This document shows positions 53,862 to 63,605 of a stretch of 64,000 nucleotides of DNA, in pieces. This DNA is from Draconibacterium orientale (GTDB lineage: Bacteria; Bacteroidota; Bacteroidia; Bacteroidales; Prolixibacteraceae), in the NCBI RefSeq assembly GCF_000626635.1, contig NZ_CP007451.1, positions 2,737,501 through 2,801,500 of the forward strand. The letters run 5' to 3'. The notes below the pieces were generated by a model. It was not told the origin of the DNA, did not search any database, and was given only the letters and a program-made list of their open reading frames with translations. Both the position numbers and the translations under genes were made by a program. Within the stretch, counting starts at the first letter, position 1, and the number at the start of each line of letters is the position of its first letter.

Positions 53862-54314
53862 TTATGTTTTTAGGATTGAATTCAGCGATTCCTGAATACG
53901 TTTACGATCTTCAATATTTAAACCAGCTAAGCTTACAGTCGGATATTCAGCTATTCCTCTGTCGGTTTTTATTACCAAGGTTAAATCGGATAGGTTTCCA
54001 AAAAATGAATTTTCGAAGAGTGCTTTTCTTAAACGGTACTGTGGAAATTCAATGGAATTATAGGCCTTCCCGGTAAAACTGATCACTTTGTAATAACGAA
54101 GAATAATTTTGTCTGCATCGTCGGAATATTCGATGTATTGATAATCGGCCACATGAAAATAAAGGTACCACATGGAAAAGATGCCCAATCCGGCCAGTGC
54201 ATACATAACATGGTTGAGTAAAAATAGCGCCAGAATACCCAGTGCAATTAGTATGGAAACCAGGAAAAATATTTTTTTGATCTTCGAAACCTTTTCGGTG
54301 TTTTTTATTGTCAT
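53862..54314 (-). CDS. Hypothetical membrane protein with PH-like domain
   Basis: 150 residues: a basic N-terminus, two TM helices (about 14-33 and 36-53), then a beta-rich part with YQYIEYSDDADKIILRYYK, which resembles a bacterial PH-like domain. No family is named. It lies 19 bp upstream of dprA on the same strand and may share its transcript. ATG at 54314. Confidence 0.75.
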   Translation of the reverse strand: MTIKNTEKVSKIKKIFFLVSILIALGILALFLLNHVMYALAGLGIFSMWYLYFHVADYQYIEYSDDADKIILRYYKVISFTGKAYNSIEFPQYRLRKALFENSFFGNLSDLTLVIKTDRGIAEYPTVSLAGLNIEDRKRIQESLNSILKT

Positions 54315-54411
54315 TGTTCGTTATTAAATATCTAAAACTATTATCGCGAGCATCCTCAAAAAAAGGCAATGCCATTTTTATTGTAACTTTATCGCAATTT
54401 AGCAGCTACTT

Positions 54412-55476
54412 ATGGGAAATTCAAAAATTTACTCTAAAATAATTTACAGCCGAAAGTTGGAACAGGAACTTCAGGCTTATATCAATAACTATCCGAAGGG
54501 CAAAGTATTTCTGGCAACAGAAGAAACTGTGGATAAACTTTGGATAGCCAAACTGGATAATTTTCTGGCAGAAAACAGCATAAAAAAGGTTGTTGTTCCG
54601 GCCGGTGAGAACAATAAAAAGATTGGCTCGGTTGAAATCCTCTGGCAGTTTTTGTCGGAAAACGAGGGCGACCGCAAATCGTTGCTTATTAATATTGGCG
54701 GCGGAATGCTTACCGATCTTGCCGGTTTTGCAGCCAGTACCTTTAAACGCGGAATTGATTTTTTGAACGTTCCAACAACCTTACTTTCGCAGGTTGATGC
54801 ATCGGTTGGCGGAAAAACCGGGTTTAATTTTAACGGCCTAAAAAACGAAATTGGCGTATTTAAAGAGCCGGTTGCCGTTGTAATCAATACTGATTTTTTG
54901 AAAACCATCGATCGCAACAATTTTATTTCGGGTTTTGCTGAAATGATCAAACACGGACTGATTCACAGTCCGGAGCATTTGGCAGAGCTTAAAGAATTTG
55001 ATTTCGACCATATTGATTACGACCTGTTGCAGGAGATTATCCGCCATTCGGTGAATGTGAAAGAACATTTTGTGGCTAACGACTTAACGGAAAACAACAT
55101 CCGTAAAGCACTGAATTTTGGGCACACGGTTGGCCATGCTTTCGAAAGTCTGGCCATGAAACAAAACCGGCCAATACTACACGGTTATGCCGTTGCTTAT
55201 GCCATGATAGCCGAACTTTTTCTATCTGTAAATAGGTGTGGGTTCCCGCAAACCGATTGCGATGAGCTGACCAAATGGATGCTGGATATTTACGGTAAGT
55301 TCGAAATTGAAGAATCAGATTTTGAAGCTTTGTATCAATTAATGACGCACGACAAAAAGAACGAATCGGGACGAATTAACTTTACACTGCTTCCAAAAGT
55401 TGGCGAAATTGCCATAAATCAGAATTGCAGCAAAGAGCTGATTCTGGAAGCGCTTAAATACTATAAAAGTCTGTAA
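54412..55476 (+). CDS. aroB: 3-dehydroquinate synthase
   Basis: 354 residues. Second step of the shikimate pathway (DAHP to 3-dehydroquinate), NAD+ and Zn-dependent. NAD-binding GGGMLTDLAGFAAST, then FKRGIDFLNVPTTLLSQVDA and SVGGKTGFN; metal ligands Glu in GFAEMIKHGLI, His in NFGHTVGHAFES and His in the HGYAVAYAM segment are visible. aroA follows after 36 bp, so a two-gene aro unit is likely. Confidence 0.96.
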   Translation: MGNSKIYSKIIYSRKLEQELQAYINNYPKGKVFLATEETVDKLWIAKLDNFLAENSIKKVVVPAGENNKKIGSVEILWQFLSENEGDRKSLLINIGGGMLTDLAGFAASTFKRGIDFLNVPTTLLSQVDASVGGKTGFNFNGLKNEIGVFKEPVAVVINTDFLKTIDRNNFISGFAEMIKHGLIHSPEHLAELKEFDFDHIDYDLLQEIIRHSVNVKEHFVANDLTENNIRKALNFGHTVGHAFESLAMKQNRPILHGYAVAYAMIAELFLSVNRCGFPQTDCDELTKWMLDIYGKFEIEESDFEALYQLMTHDKKNESGRINFTLLPKVGEIAINQNCSKELILEALKYYKSL

Positions 55477-55512
55477 TCGACAGACCTAATTAACCTCATT
55501 ATTACTTCTGAC

Positions 55513-56748
55513 ATGATTTACCAGGTAAAAACCGATAGAAAAGAAATTAAGGGAACCATTAATCTTCCGGCATCAAAAAGTATTAGCAACCGGGCACTAA
55601 TTATAAATGCTTTGAGTTACAGCCCGTATCCGATTCGAAACCTGTCGGACAGCGACGACACCAAAGTGTTGCAGTCGGCACTGTTTTCCAACAGCAATAA
55701 ATTCGATATCGGACATGCCGGAACAGCCATGCGTTTTCTTACCGCCTTTCTGGCAAAAATTGTTGGCGAGTGGGAGATCACCGGATCGGAGCGCATGCAG
55801 CAACGCCCCATTTCTATTTTGGTAGATGCGCTAAATCAGTTGGGAGCAAAAATTGAATACCTTGGTAATGAGGGGTGTCCGCCACTGAAGATTTTGGGTT
55901 CGCATTTAAAAGGACAAACCATTGAGTTGGACGGAAGTGTATCGAGCCAGTATATTTCGGCGCTTTTGCTCATTGCTCCAACCATTGAAAACGGACTGAC
56001 CCTAAGGCTGAAAGGCAATATCACGTCGCGCTCGTACATAAAACTTACGCTGGAACTGATGGCAAAATTTGGCATTCAGTACCGTTGGGACGATAACGAG
56101 ATTTTTGTGCCGGAACAAAAATATTTTGCCCTGGATTTTACCTGTGAAGCCGATTGGTCGGGAGCTTCGTACTGGTACCAGATTATGGCACTGGTTGACA
56201 ACGGTGAAGTTTTGCTGGAAAATCTGTTACTCGACAGTTTGCAGGGCGATGCCCATATTGCATCCTGGTTCGAGCAGTTTGGCGTTACTTCAACACAAAA
56301 AGCAGAGGGGGTTCTGTTGGCAAAAAACAAAAACCGACAGCCGGAGAAACTGGTGCTTGATTTTATTGAAAATCCCGATGTGGCGCAAACCATGGCGTGT
56401 TTGTGTGTAGCTAAAAATATTCCGTTTCACTTTTCAGGTTTAAAAACTTTGAAGATCAAAGAAACCGACCGGATTGCGGCGCTGCAAAAAGAGCTGGCAA
56501 AATTTGGAGCTTCCATAGCCGAACCTGAGTTTGGAGAACTGGCCTGGGATGGAAAGCTGGATCAGGAACAAAAGGAAGAAAATCCAATTATAAATACTTA
56601 CCACGATCACCGGATGGCCCTGGCTTTTGCCCCAATGGCTTTGGCGGGCTTTTCGATGCGAATTGATGATCCGATGGTAGTTACCAAGTCGTATCCGGGC
56701 TTTTGGGAAGATTTGAAACAGGTGGGTTTTTCGGTTGAAGCGGATTAG
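55513..56748 (+). CDS. aroA: 3-phosphoshikimate 1-carboxyvinyltransferase (EPSP synthase)
   Basis: 411 residues, slightly shorter than the E. coli enzyme (427). PASKSISNRALI (PEP and shikimate-phosphate site), SDSDDTKVLQ, GHAGTAMRFLTAFLA, DGSVSSQYISALL, LKIKETDRIAALQKEL and DHRMALAFAPMAL are all present. The motif GHAGTAMR (usual GNAGTAMR/GNSGTT) has His for Asn, a change seen in some Bacteroidota. Downstream of aroB. Confidence 0.95.
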   Translation: MIYQVKTDRKEIKGTINLPASKSISNRALIINALSYSPYPIRNLSDSDDTKVLQSALFSNSNKFDIGHAGTAMRFLTAFLAKIVGEWEITGSERMQQRPISILVDALNQLGAKIEYLGNEGCPPLKILGSHLKGQTIELDGSVSSQYISALLLIAPTIENGLTLRLKGNITSRSYIKLTLELMAKFGIQYRWDDNEIFVPEQKYFALDFTCEADWSGASYWYQIMALVDNGEVLLENLLLDSLQGDAHIASWFEQFGVTSTQKAEGVLLAKNKNRQPEKLVLDFIENPDVAQTMACLCVAKNIPFHFSGLKTLKIKETDRIAALQKELAKFGASIAEPEFGELAWDGKLDQEQKEENPIINTYHDHRMALAFAPMALAGFSMRIDDPMVVTKSYPGFWEDLKQVGFSVEAD

Positions 56749-56826
56749 AACGCAGATGACGCTGATTGATAAGATAATCGCTGATAAAACGCTGTGAAAA
56801 TCATTTTTATCAGTGTCATCCGTGTT
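56749..56826. repeat. Imperfect inverted repeat between aroA and the next gene
   Basis: AACGCAGATGACGCTGAT (56749-56766) and ATCAGTGTCATCCGTGTT (56809-56826) match inverted at 15 of 18 positions. The 'ACGCAGATGACGCTGAT' wording recurs between genes of many Bacteroidota genomes (recalled). It probably doubles as the convergent stop region. Confidence 0.6.
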
Positions 56827-56832
56827 CAAATC

Positions 56833-57927
56833 TTATAATTTTATAAATATCTTCTTTTTATAAAGTATCCAGGCCGGGATAAAATTAAAGCCAATAAACA
56901 GGGCGGCAAATAAAAAGCTACCCAGTTCCAAACTCCAACCGGCGTTTTCAAACCAATTCATCCAGTGGTTGTTTAGGCTGCTTCCGCCAAATTTCCAGGA
57001 GTAAAAAGGCAGACGCCAAACATCAGCCAAAACATAAACGGCAATGGCGTTCGAGCCAAATATAATTCCCGGTTTGGTTAAACGCGTGCGGCCAAGCATA
57101 TCAACAAAAAAGATGCTCGCTGCCAAAACCATTCCGGCCAATCCGGAGGTAACCAGCACAAACGAGCTGGTCCAGATATTCTTATTAATTGGGAAAATAT
57201 AATTCCAGAAAAAACCAATGATAAAAGCAAAAAACGAGAAGGCGAAAAGGTAAATGACTTTTCGTTCGGCAGTCATTTTGCTGAGTATTAAATGACCTGC
57301 GAGCATGCCGGTAATTCCGGTTGCAATGGCCGGAAGTGTACTTAAAAGTCCTTCAGGATCCCAGGTTTTCTGCCATAAATAGCCGGGCAGAAATTTACTG
57401 TCGATCCAGGCGGCAATGTTGGCACCGGGCTCCAGCATAACTTTTCCGTAACCGGGTGTTGGTATGAATAGCATCACCAGCCAGTAAATTACCAGTATAG
57501 CTCCGGCAACTATGGCCTGTGTTTTCCATTTCGAGTTCAGAAACAGAAAGGCACAGGCTAAAAACACGATGGCAATTCGCTGCAGTACTCCGGCAATCCG
57601 TACCTCTTCGAAGCTGAAGCTGGGGAACAACCAAAGCAAAATACCAACTGCAAATATTTTTATCGAGCGAAAAACGATTTTTTTGTACATCGGGCCTTTA
57701 GCAACTCCGGCGTTCAGGCGTTTTGTATATGCCAATGCAATTGATACACCAACGATAAAAATGAAAAAAGGAAATATCAGGTCGGTTGGTGTTAAACCAT
57801 TCCAGCTGGCGTGTTTCAGTGGCGGATAAATATGTGCCCATGTTGCAGGGTTGTTAACCATAATCATTGCGGCAATTGTAAATCCGCGGAAGGCATCAAG
57901 CGAAATAAGTCTTTTAAATTCAGTCAT
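56833..57927 (-). CDS. Acyltransferase-like membrane protein (HGSNAT/DUF5009 type)
   Basis: 364 residues with about ten TM helices. The start RLISLDAFRGFTIAAMIMVN and then TPTDLIFPFFIFIVGVSIAL are the signature of heparan-alpha-glucosaminide N-acetyltransferase-like proteins (DUF5009/DUF1624). In that family a membrane enzyme moves an acetyl group onto a sugar across the membrane; here the substrate is unknown, perhaps a cell-envelope or diet glycan. Convergent with aroA. Confidence 0.85.
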   Translation of the reverse strand: MTEFKRLISLDAFRGFTIAAMIMVNNPATWAHIYPPLKHASWNGLTPTDLIFPFFIFIVGVSIALAYTKRLNAGVAKGPMYKKIVFRSIKIFAVGILLWLFPSFSFEEVRIAGVLQRIAIVFLACAFLFLNSKWKTQAIVAGAILVIYWLVMLFIPTPGYGKVMLEPGANIAAWIDSKFLPGYLWQKTWDPEGLLSTLPAIATGITGMLAGHLILSKMTAERKVIYLFAFSFFAFIIGFFWNYIFPINKNIWTSSFVLVTSGLAGMVLAASIFFVDMLGRTRLTKPGIIFGSNAIAVYVLADVWRLPFYSWKFGGSSLNNHWMNWFENAGWSLELGSFLFAALFIGFNFIPAWILYKKKIFIKL

Positions 57928-58390
57928 TTTATTTAATTGGTATGGTAAGGAATTCTAATAGGTCTAAAATTGTTTTAGAAAATATTAGAAAGTCAAACTT
58001 AGCAAAAATATTGAGAGGAGAAAGATGGCCGTTTTAAATTATTCGAGGAGTTCAAAGATATGAGAACGAGACTTGATTCTAATTTGCTCCTCCTGCCAGG
58101 AGGAGTGCACGTCTATGCCGGGCACTGTCATTACGTTAAGGCTGTAAGCCTATGTTAATTCAGCCCAAGGCAACGCCTTGGGGACAAGGATTGATGTTTT
58201 TTGGTCGCCCTGATAGGGCGGCTAAATTGCCCTTTCAGGGCGCTGTTCTTGTTTGTCGCTTATTACCCAATGCGTTGCATAGGGTTAAAATAAATATAAT
58301 TTTCAGTCATTTTGTTCATTAACTTAATGACATTGCTATGCCCGGGGGAGGCGGTGTAATGGATGTTACAGATGATGTGGTCTGAGCTTT
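57928..58390. other. Spacer with hairpin cluster
   Basis: 463 bp without a gene. From 58087 it is packed with short hairpins (see the repeat entry); the first 150 bp are AT-rich promoter-like sequence for the minus-strand acyltransferase gene. Confidence 0.6.
58087..58290. repeat. Cluster of palindromes (dispersed Bacteroidota repeat type)
   Basis: Perfect hairpins in a row: CTCCTCCTG/CAGGAGGAG (58087-58105), CCCAAGGC/GCCTTGGG (58164-58182), CGCCC/GGGCG (58206-58220) and GCCCT/AGGGC (58229-58241), then ACCCAATGCGTTGCATAGGGT. Wording of this kind recurs in intergenic repeats of related genomes; only one copy is in this window. Confidence 0.7.
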
Positions 58391-58837
58391 TTATTTTCGT
58401 TTTTTCTGAAAAAACTCCTGCAATAATTCAGCGCACTCGGTTTCAAAAACACCACTAACAATCTCTGTTTTTGGGTGAAGTGCTTTGGCTGCAAACTTTT
58501 TAAAACCACGTTTTTCGTCGGAGGCACCATAAACGATTTTTCCAATTTGTGACCAACCCAGCGCTCCGGCACACATTACACAGGGTTCGAGTGTTACATA
58601 AAGCGTGCAGTCGTTCAGGTATTTTCCGCCCATCAAGTTGGCAGCAGCAGTAATGGCCTGCATTTCGGCATGCGCAGTTACGTCATTCAGGGTTTCGGTA
58701 AGGTTGTGGGCACGTGCAATTATTTTTCCTTTTGATACCACCACGGCTCCCACCGGAATTTCGCCTTCGTCAAAAGCCTGAACAGCTTCTGCAAAGGCCT
58801 TTTTCATAAAATATTCGTCGTTAAACGGTTCAATCAT
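58391..58837 (-). CDS. tadA: tRNA adenosine(34) deaminase-type nucleoside deaminase
   Basis: 148 residues, cytidine-deaminase fold. Zinc site: His in TAHAEMQAI with catalytic Glu, and the two Cys in EPCVMCAGAL. GEIPVGAVVV and the helix MKKAFAEAVQAF fit TadA, which makes inosine at wobble position 34 of tRNA-Arg(ACG). Length usual. Guanine deaminases are close relatives, but the PVGAVVV...N..E...D.TAHAE pattern favours TadA. Confidence 0.9.
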   Translation of the reverse strand: MIEPFNDEYFMKKAFAEAVQAFDEGEIPVGAVVVSKGKIIARAHNLTETLNDVTAHAEMQAITAAANLMGGKYLNDCTLYVTLEPCVMCAGALGWSQIGKIVYGASDEKRGFKKFAAKALHPKTEIVSGVFETECAELLQEFFQKKRK

Positions 58838-59050
58838 AATCCAGAAATATTACTGCGAAGTAAATAAATCTTTGTGTTACTTCGTATCTTCTTCGAGTAA
58901 CTTTGTGGTTAATTTCTCTTTTCGGCTACAAAGATTCTCCAATAACAAGATAGAACTACAGAATTCGCTGAAAAGCTGCTAAATGTTTCAGGTATAATTG
59001 CCAAAATATCACTATTTTCGCACCCTGAATAATATTGCAAGAAAACGTAG

Positions 59051-59227
59051 GTGTCTGATAAGAAAAGCGCAAATTCAAGGCTTGCGAAGACCGAAAAAAC
59101 GGAGTTTACTAATGTAATCGAGTATTTTTCGGGCTGGCATGATGCCGAGGTTGAGCTTTTGTTGCAGACATTAAATAAAAGAAAGATATCATGTACAGAA
59201 CACATACTTGTGGCGAACTTCGAATAG
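59051..59227 (+). CDS. Possible 58-residue ORF overlapping the start of aspS
   Basis: GTG at 59051 to TAG at 59227, 58 codons plus stop, overlapping the first 37 bases of aspS in another frame. The translation ([16 protein letters not shown]..., [20 protein letters not shown]) is hydrophilic, helix-like and has normal codon use. It could be a small gene or a regulatory upstream ORF for aspS, but no homologue is recognised and chance is possible. Confidence 0.3.
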   Translation: MSDKKSANSRLAKTEKTEFTNVIEYFSGWHDAEVELLLQTLNKRKISCTEHILVANFE

Positions 59228-60948
59228 AGAATGCAGGAAATGAAGTAACTCTGGCCGGTTGGGTGCAACGCGTCCGCGACCTGGGAGCCATGACTTTTGT
59301 TGATTTACGCGACCGCTACGGGATTACCCAGCTGGTGGTTGACGAGAATACCGATAAAGCAGTTGCCGAAGCACTTGAGCAGTTGGGACGCGAATTTGTG
59401 ATCCAGGCAAAGGGAACAGTTCGCGAGCGTCAGAGCAAAAACAAAAATATTCCAACCGGCGAAGTGGAAATCGCTTTATCGGAGATAAAAGTGTTAAGCC
59501 CGGCAGAACTTCCGCCGTTTACCATTCAGGACGATACAGATGGTGGCGACGATTTGCGGATGAAATACCGTTACCTCGATTTGCGCCGCGATGTAGTACG
59601 TGAAAACCTGGTGTTACGTTCGAAAATGGCTCATGCCGTTCGCAATTACCTGAATGCAAAAGATTTTATTGAAACGGAAACGCCGGTATTAATTAAATCG
59701 ACTCCTGAAGGAGCACGCGATTTTATTGTTCCATCGCGTATGAACGAAGGCCAGTTTTATGCATTGCCACAGTCGCCGCAAACATTTAAGCAGTTGTTGA
59801 TGATTGCCGGTTTCGACCGCTACTATCAGATTGTAAAGTGTTTCCGCGACGAAGACCTGCGTGCCGACCGTCAGCCGGAGTTTACACAAATCGACTGCGA
59901 AATGTCGTTTGTAGAGCAGAAAGATGTGCTGGAAATGTTTGAAGGATTAACCCGCCACATGTTCAAAGAAACGCTGAATGTGGAAGTGGATGAATTCCCT
60001 TGGATGCCTTATGCTGAAGCCATGGAGAAATACGGATCGGACAAACCCGACACCCGTTTCGAAATGCTGATCAACGATATTACCGAAACTGTAAAGGGAA
60101 AAGATTTTGTGGTGTTCGACTCGGCCGAATACATTGGTGCCATTTGTGCCAAAGGATGCGCCGAATACACACGCAAACAACTTGATGGCCTGACCAATTG
60201 GGTAAAACGCCCGCAAATTGGTGCCAAAGGTTTGGTTTATGTGAAGTGTAACGAGGACGGTTCATTCAAATCGTCGGTAGATAAGTTTTACTCGCAAGAC
60301 GACCTGAAAGACTGGGCCGAAAAAACCGGTGCTGAAGCCGGCGACCTGATTTTGGTAATGAGTGGCGACAAAAAACACATGCTGGATGCATTGGGTGAGT
60401 TGCGCCTTGAAATGGGTAAACAACTTGGATTGCGCGACAAAAATGTGTTTAAACCATTGTGGGTTGTTGACTTCCCGTTATTGGAGTGGGACGAAGATAC
60501 CAAACGTTTTTACGCGATGCACCACCCGTTCACCTCGCCAAAACCTGAGGATATTCCACTGATGGAAACAGATCCGGGTAAAGTACGTGCCAATGCTTAT
60601 GATCTGGTTATTAATGGTGTTGAAATCGGTGGTGGTTCAGTTCGTATTTTTGATGCTGAGTTGCAATCGAAAATGTTTAGCCTGCTTGGTTTTACCAAAG
60701 AAGAGGCCGAAGCACAGTTTGGATTCCTGATGAATGCCTTTAAATATGGTGCGCCGCCACACGCCGGAATCGCTTTTGGTTTCGACCGTTTGGTGTCGTT
60801 ATTTGCCGGCTTGGATACGATTCGCGACGTTATTGCTTTCCCGAAAAACAATTCCGGCCGCGATGTAATGATCGATTCACCATCGGCAGTTGCCGAAGCT
60901 CAGTTGGAGGAACTAAATCTGAAACTGGATTTAAAAGAAAAGAAGTAA
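59191..60948 (+). CDS. aspS: Aspartate--tRNA ligase
   Basis: 585 residues, bacterial-type class II synthetase. N-terminal OB fold anticodon domain (about 1-105, [20 protein letters not shown]), motif 1 [20 protein letters not shown], motif 2 [18 protein letters not shown], the GAD insertion domain (about 290-400) and motif 3 [10 protein letters not shown]. Attaches Asp to tRNA-Asp. Followed by a terminator. A small ORF may overlap its start. Confidence 0.97.
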   Translation: MYRTHTCGELRIENAGNEVTLAGWVQRVRDLGAMTFVDLRDRYGITQLVVDENTDKAVAEALEQLGREFVIQAKGTVRERQSKNKNIPTGEVEIALSEIKVLSPAELPPFTIQDDTDGGDDLRMKYRYLDLRRDVVRENLVLRSKMAHAVRNYLNAKDFIETETPVLIKSTPEGARDFIVPSRMNEGQFYALPQSPQTFKQLLMIAGFDRYYQIVKCFRDEDLRADRQPEFTQIDCEMSFVEQKDVLEMFEGLTRHMFKETLNVEVDEFPWMPYAEAMEKYGSDKPDTRFEMLINDITETVKGKDFVVFDSAEYIGAICAKGCAEYTRKQLDGLTNWVKRPQIGAKGLVYVKCNEDGSFKSSVDKFYSQDDLKDWAEKTGAEAGDLILVMSGDKKHMLDALGELRLEMGKQLGLRDKNVFKPLWVVDFPLLEWDEDTKRFYAMHHPFTSPKPEDIPLMETDPGKVRANAYDLVINGVEIGGGSVRIFDAELQSKMFSLLGFTKEEAEAQFGFLMNAFKYGAPPHAGIAFGFDRLVSLFAGLDTIRDVIAFPKNNSGRDVMIDSPSAVAEAQLEELNLKLDLKEKK

Positions 60949-60971
60949 TTTCTACCACATACAATTGATTT

Positions 60972-60999
60972 AAAGGAGCCTTCTCGGGCTCCTTTTTTG
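60972..60999 (+). terminator. aspS terminator
   Basis: AAAGGAGCC / GGGCTCCTTT hairpin followed by T-run, 24 bases after the aspS stop. A very similar hairpin ends the next gene at 63581-63605. Confidence 0.9.
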
Positions 61000-61060
61000 T
61001 TGAAACCGTTAAATCTGACGAAGAATAACAAAAGTTTGTATCGTTGATTAAACTTCCGGT

Positions 61061-61068
61061 TAATTTTG
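61061..61068 (+). promoter_or_regulatory. -7 box of the NfnAB-like gene
   Basis: TAATTTTG (TAnnTTTG) with TTTG at 61035-61038, 22 bases upstream. Its TTG has been a tempting start codon for the next gene, but is part of the promoter; the ATG at 61114 is therefore preferred. Confidence 0.6.
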
Positions 61069-61113
61069 CACGAAAATCAAAAAACAGAAGGCCAACCTTT
61101 ACTCATAAAAATT

Positions 61114-63378
61114 ATGCATAAAATAGTACGAAAAAGAATACTGAACCCTGCCGTTGAGGAGATCGTTGTAGAAGCGCCTTACGTGGCCAGGAAATGTCAA
61201 CCCGGACAATTTATTATCATTATTGTTGAAGAAGGTGGCGAGCGCATTCCTTTAACGATTGCCGATTATAATCGTGAAGAGCAGTCGGTAACAATGATTT
61301 ACCAGGTTGTAGGGCACTCAACAAAGTTGCTTCAGCAGAAAAATGTGGGTGATTATATTAGCGATGTTGCCGGCCCGCTGGGATTACCTTGTGTGGATCA
61401 CAAGCCCAAAAAAGTACTTGCAATTGGCGGTGGCGTTGGTGCCGCTCCGTTGTATCCGCAAATAAAAATGCATGCTGAAAACGGCGCTGAAATTGATGTG
61501 GTTCTGGGAGGTAGAAGCTTCGAATTTGTAATTCTGCAGGAAGAATTCTCGAAACTGGCAAACCATGTATTTGTTGCCACTGATGATGGAAGTCTTGGAA
61601 CGAAGGGTTTTGTTACTACGGTTGCGCAAAAATTGTTGGAGGAAGGAAATCAATACGATGAAGTAATTGCCATTGGACCGATTCCGATGATGAAAGCGGT
61701 GGTTAATGTGGTAAAACCATTTAATATTCCGATTTCTGTTTCCTTGAATCCTTTGATGGTGGATGGAACCGGAATGTGCGGCGGTTGCCGTGTAACCATT
61801 GCCGGAAAAACAAAATTTGCCTGCGTTGATGGCCCCGATTTTAATGGTTACGAGGTAGATTTCGACGAGATTACAGGCCGTCAGGGAATGTACAAAGATC
61901 AGGAAAACGGCCATAAATGCAGAATCGGCTTGTCGGGTGAAAATAATAAAGCAGCAAAGCCTGCTGCGCCACTAGCTGCCCAAATGAAAGGCAAATTTAA
62001 TATGCAGCCACAAAGAACGCCAATGCCGGAGCTCGACCCGATTGAACGCAGTAAATCGTTTGGTGAAGTGGCCATGGGCTATTCGGTGGAAGAGGCGATA
62101 AACGAAGCTAAACGTTGTATTCAGTGTAAACGACCTTCGTGTGTAAGCGGTTGCCCGGTAAATGTGAATATCCCCGAGTTTATTGGTCATATTGCACAAG
62201 GCGATTTTCAGGAAGCGTACAAAAGCATCAAATCATACAATAGTTTGCCGGCCGTTTGTGGCCGTGTGTGCCCGCAGGAAAACCAGTGCGAAGCCATTTG
62301 TGTGCGCGGCAAAAAAGATGAACCTGTGGCCATTGGCCGTTTGGAGCGTTTTATTGCCGATTATGCACGTGAACATATTTTTGAAGAAGAAATACCACAG
62401 CACAATTCGGGAAGAAAAGTGGCTGTTATTGGCGCCGGACCTGCCGGAATTGCCTGTGCCGGCGAACTGGCAAAAAAAGGCCACGAGGTGGTTGTTTTCG
62501 AAGCGCTTCACACGCCCGGTGGGGTATTGATGTATGGTATTCCGGAATTCCGTTTACCCAAACAAATTGTGCGTGAAGAAATTGACTCCATTAAAAAGAT
62601 GGGTGTTAAAATTGAGAAAAACGTAATCGTGGGAAAATCGCTTACTGTGGAAGATTTAAAAGTAGATGGTTTTGAAGCCATATTTATTTCTACTGGTGCA
62701 GGATTGCCACGTTTCCTGAATATTGAAGGCGAAAACCTGAATGGTGTGTATTCGGCCAACGAATTTCTGACCCGCGTGAACCTAATGGAATCGTTTAAGC
62801 GCGAAACACCAAGTCCTGTGCAGAAAGGCGACAAAGTAGCCGTTGTAGGTGGCGGTAATGTAGCAATGGATGCCTGCCGGACTGCCCTGCGTTTAGGAGC
62901 CGAAGAAGTTTTCATCATTTACCGACGTGGTGAAGATGAATTGCCGGCGCGGGCTGAAGAAATTGAACATGCCAAAGAAGAAGGCATTCAGTTTAAGTTG
63001 CTGGCCAACCCGGTAAAAATTCATGACAATGGTAACGGTTGGGTAGGAGCCATCGAAAATCAGCAAATGGAACTGGGCGAGCCCGATGCATCGGGACGGA
63101 GAAGGCCGGTGCCGGTTGAAGGCGAGACTTTTATGCTCGATGTAAATAAGGTTGTAATTGCGGTGGGGCAGTCGCCAAACCCCTTAATTACGCAAAGTAC
63201 AAAAGGGCTTGATTTGCATTCGTGGGGCGGAATTATTGTGGATGAGCAAACCATGAAAACCAGCAAGGAAAATGTATATGCAGGAGGCGACGTGGTAACA
63301 GGTGCAGCAACCGTAATTCTGGCCATGGGAGCCGGAAAAACCGCAGCACAAGCTATCGATGAGCAATTGAATTCGTAG
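61114..63378 (+). CDS. NfnAB-like fusion: ferredoxin-NADP reductase + GltD-like flavoprotein
   Basis: 754 residues joining two normally separate subunits. Part 1 (about 1-275) is like NfnA/SudB or PyrK: FAD/NAD-binding reductase with the [2Fe-2S] Cys set in GTGMCGGCRVTIAGKTKFAC. A linker follows. Part 2 (about 310-754) is like NfnB/SudA/GltD: two cysteine sets (CIQCKRPSCVSGCPVN, then CGRVCPQENQCEAICVRG), FAD site GAGPAGIACAGELAKKGHEV, NADP site GGGNVAMDACRTALRLGA and C-terminal GDVVTGAATVILAMGAGKTA. Likely electron-bifurcating or transhydrogenase-type NADPH/ferredoxin enzyme. The ATG at 61114 is chosen over a TTG inside the -7 box. Confidence 0.88.
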   Translation: MHKIVRKRILNPAVEEIVVEAPYVARKCQPGQFIIIIVEEGGERIPLTIADYNREEQSVTMIYQVVGHSTKLLQQKNVGDYISDVAGPLGLPCVDHKPKKVLAIGGGVGAAPLYPQIKMHAENGAEIDVVLGGRSFEFVILQEEFSKLANHVFVATDDGSLGTKGFVTTVAQKLLEEGNQYDEVIAIGPIPMMKAVVNVVKPFNIPISVSLNPLMVDGTGMCGGCRVTIAGKTKFACVDGPDFNGYEVDFDEITGRQGMYKDQENGHKCRIGLSGENNKAAKPAAPLAAQMKGKFNMQPQRTPMPELDPIERSKSFGEVAMGYSVEEAINEAKRCIQCKRPSCVSGCPVNVNIPEFIGHIAQGDFQEAYKSIKSYNSLPAVCGRVCPQENQCEAICVRGKKDEPVAIGRLERFIADYAREHIFEEEIPQHNSGRKVAVIGAGPAGIACAGELAKKGHEVVVFEALHTPGGVLMYGIPEFRLPKQIVREEIDSIKKMGVKIEKNVIVGKSLTVEDLKVDGFEAIFISTGAGLPRFLNIEGENLNGVYSANEFLTRVNLMESFKRETPSPVQKGDKVAVVGGGNVAMDACRTALRLGAEEVFIIYRRGEDELPARAEEIEHAKEEGIQFKLLANPVKIHDNGNGWVGAIENQQMELGEPDASGRRRPVPVEGETFMLDVNKVVIAVGQSPNPLITQSTKGLDLHSWGGIIVDEQTMKTSKENVYAGGDVVTGAATVILAMGAGKTAAQAIDEQLNS

Positions 63379-63446
63379 AGCCGTGATGGTTTCACTAAAA
63401 GTGAGGCTATCACTAGTGGCAAGTCAACTATGTTGTTACTTCGCTA

Positions 63447-63512
63447 CGTCATGCTGAATTTATTTCAGCATCTCTTAATCAATAAGGATTCCGAAACAAG
63501 TTCGGAATGACG
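63447..63512. repeat. Nested palindromic repeat (CGTCATGCTGAA type)
   Basis: CGTCAT (63447-63452) and ATGACG (63507-63512) flank two hairpins: ATGCTGAA/TTCAGCAT and ATTCCGAA/TTCGGAAT. The layout is that of a family of palindromic repeats frequent in Bacteroidota intergenic DNA (recalled). Confidence 0.7.
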
Positions 63513-63580
63513 AATCCGAAGGTTGAGGATTGACTCAACACTAGTCTGGTACACTCTGGAGATCACAGAATATAAAATAG

Positions 63581-63605
63581 AAAGGAGCTTTCGGGCTCCT
63601 TTTTT
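63581..63605 (+). terminator. Terminator downstream of the NfnAB-like gene
   Basis: AAAGGAGC (63581-63588) / GCTCCTTT (63595-63602) with T-run. It lies about 200 bp past the stop codon, beyond the palindromic repeat. Confidence 0.85.

Noticed and set aside
61066-61113. TTG start of the NfnAB-like gene at 61066
   Set aside because: That TTG is the end of the -7 box TAATTTTG; the ATG at 61114 starts the conserved reductase sequence.
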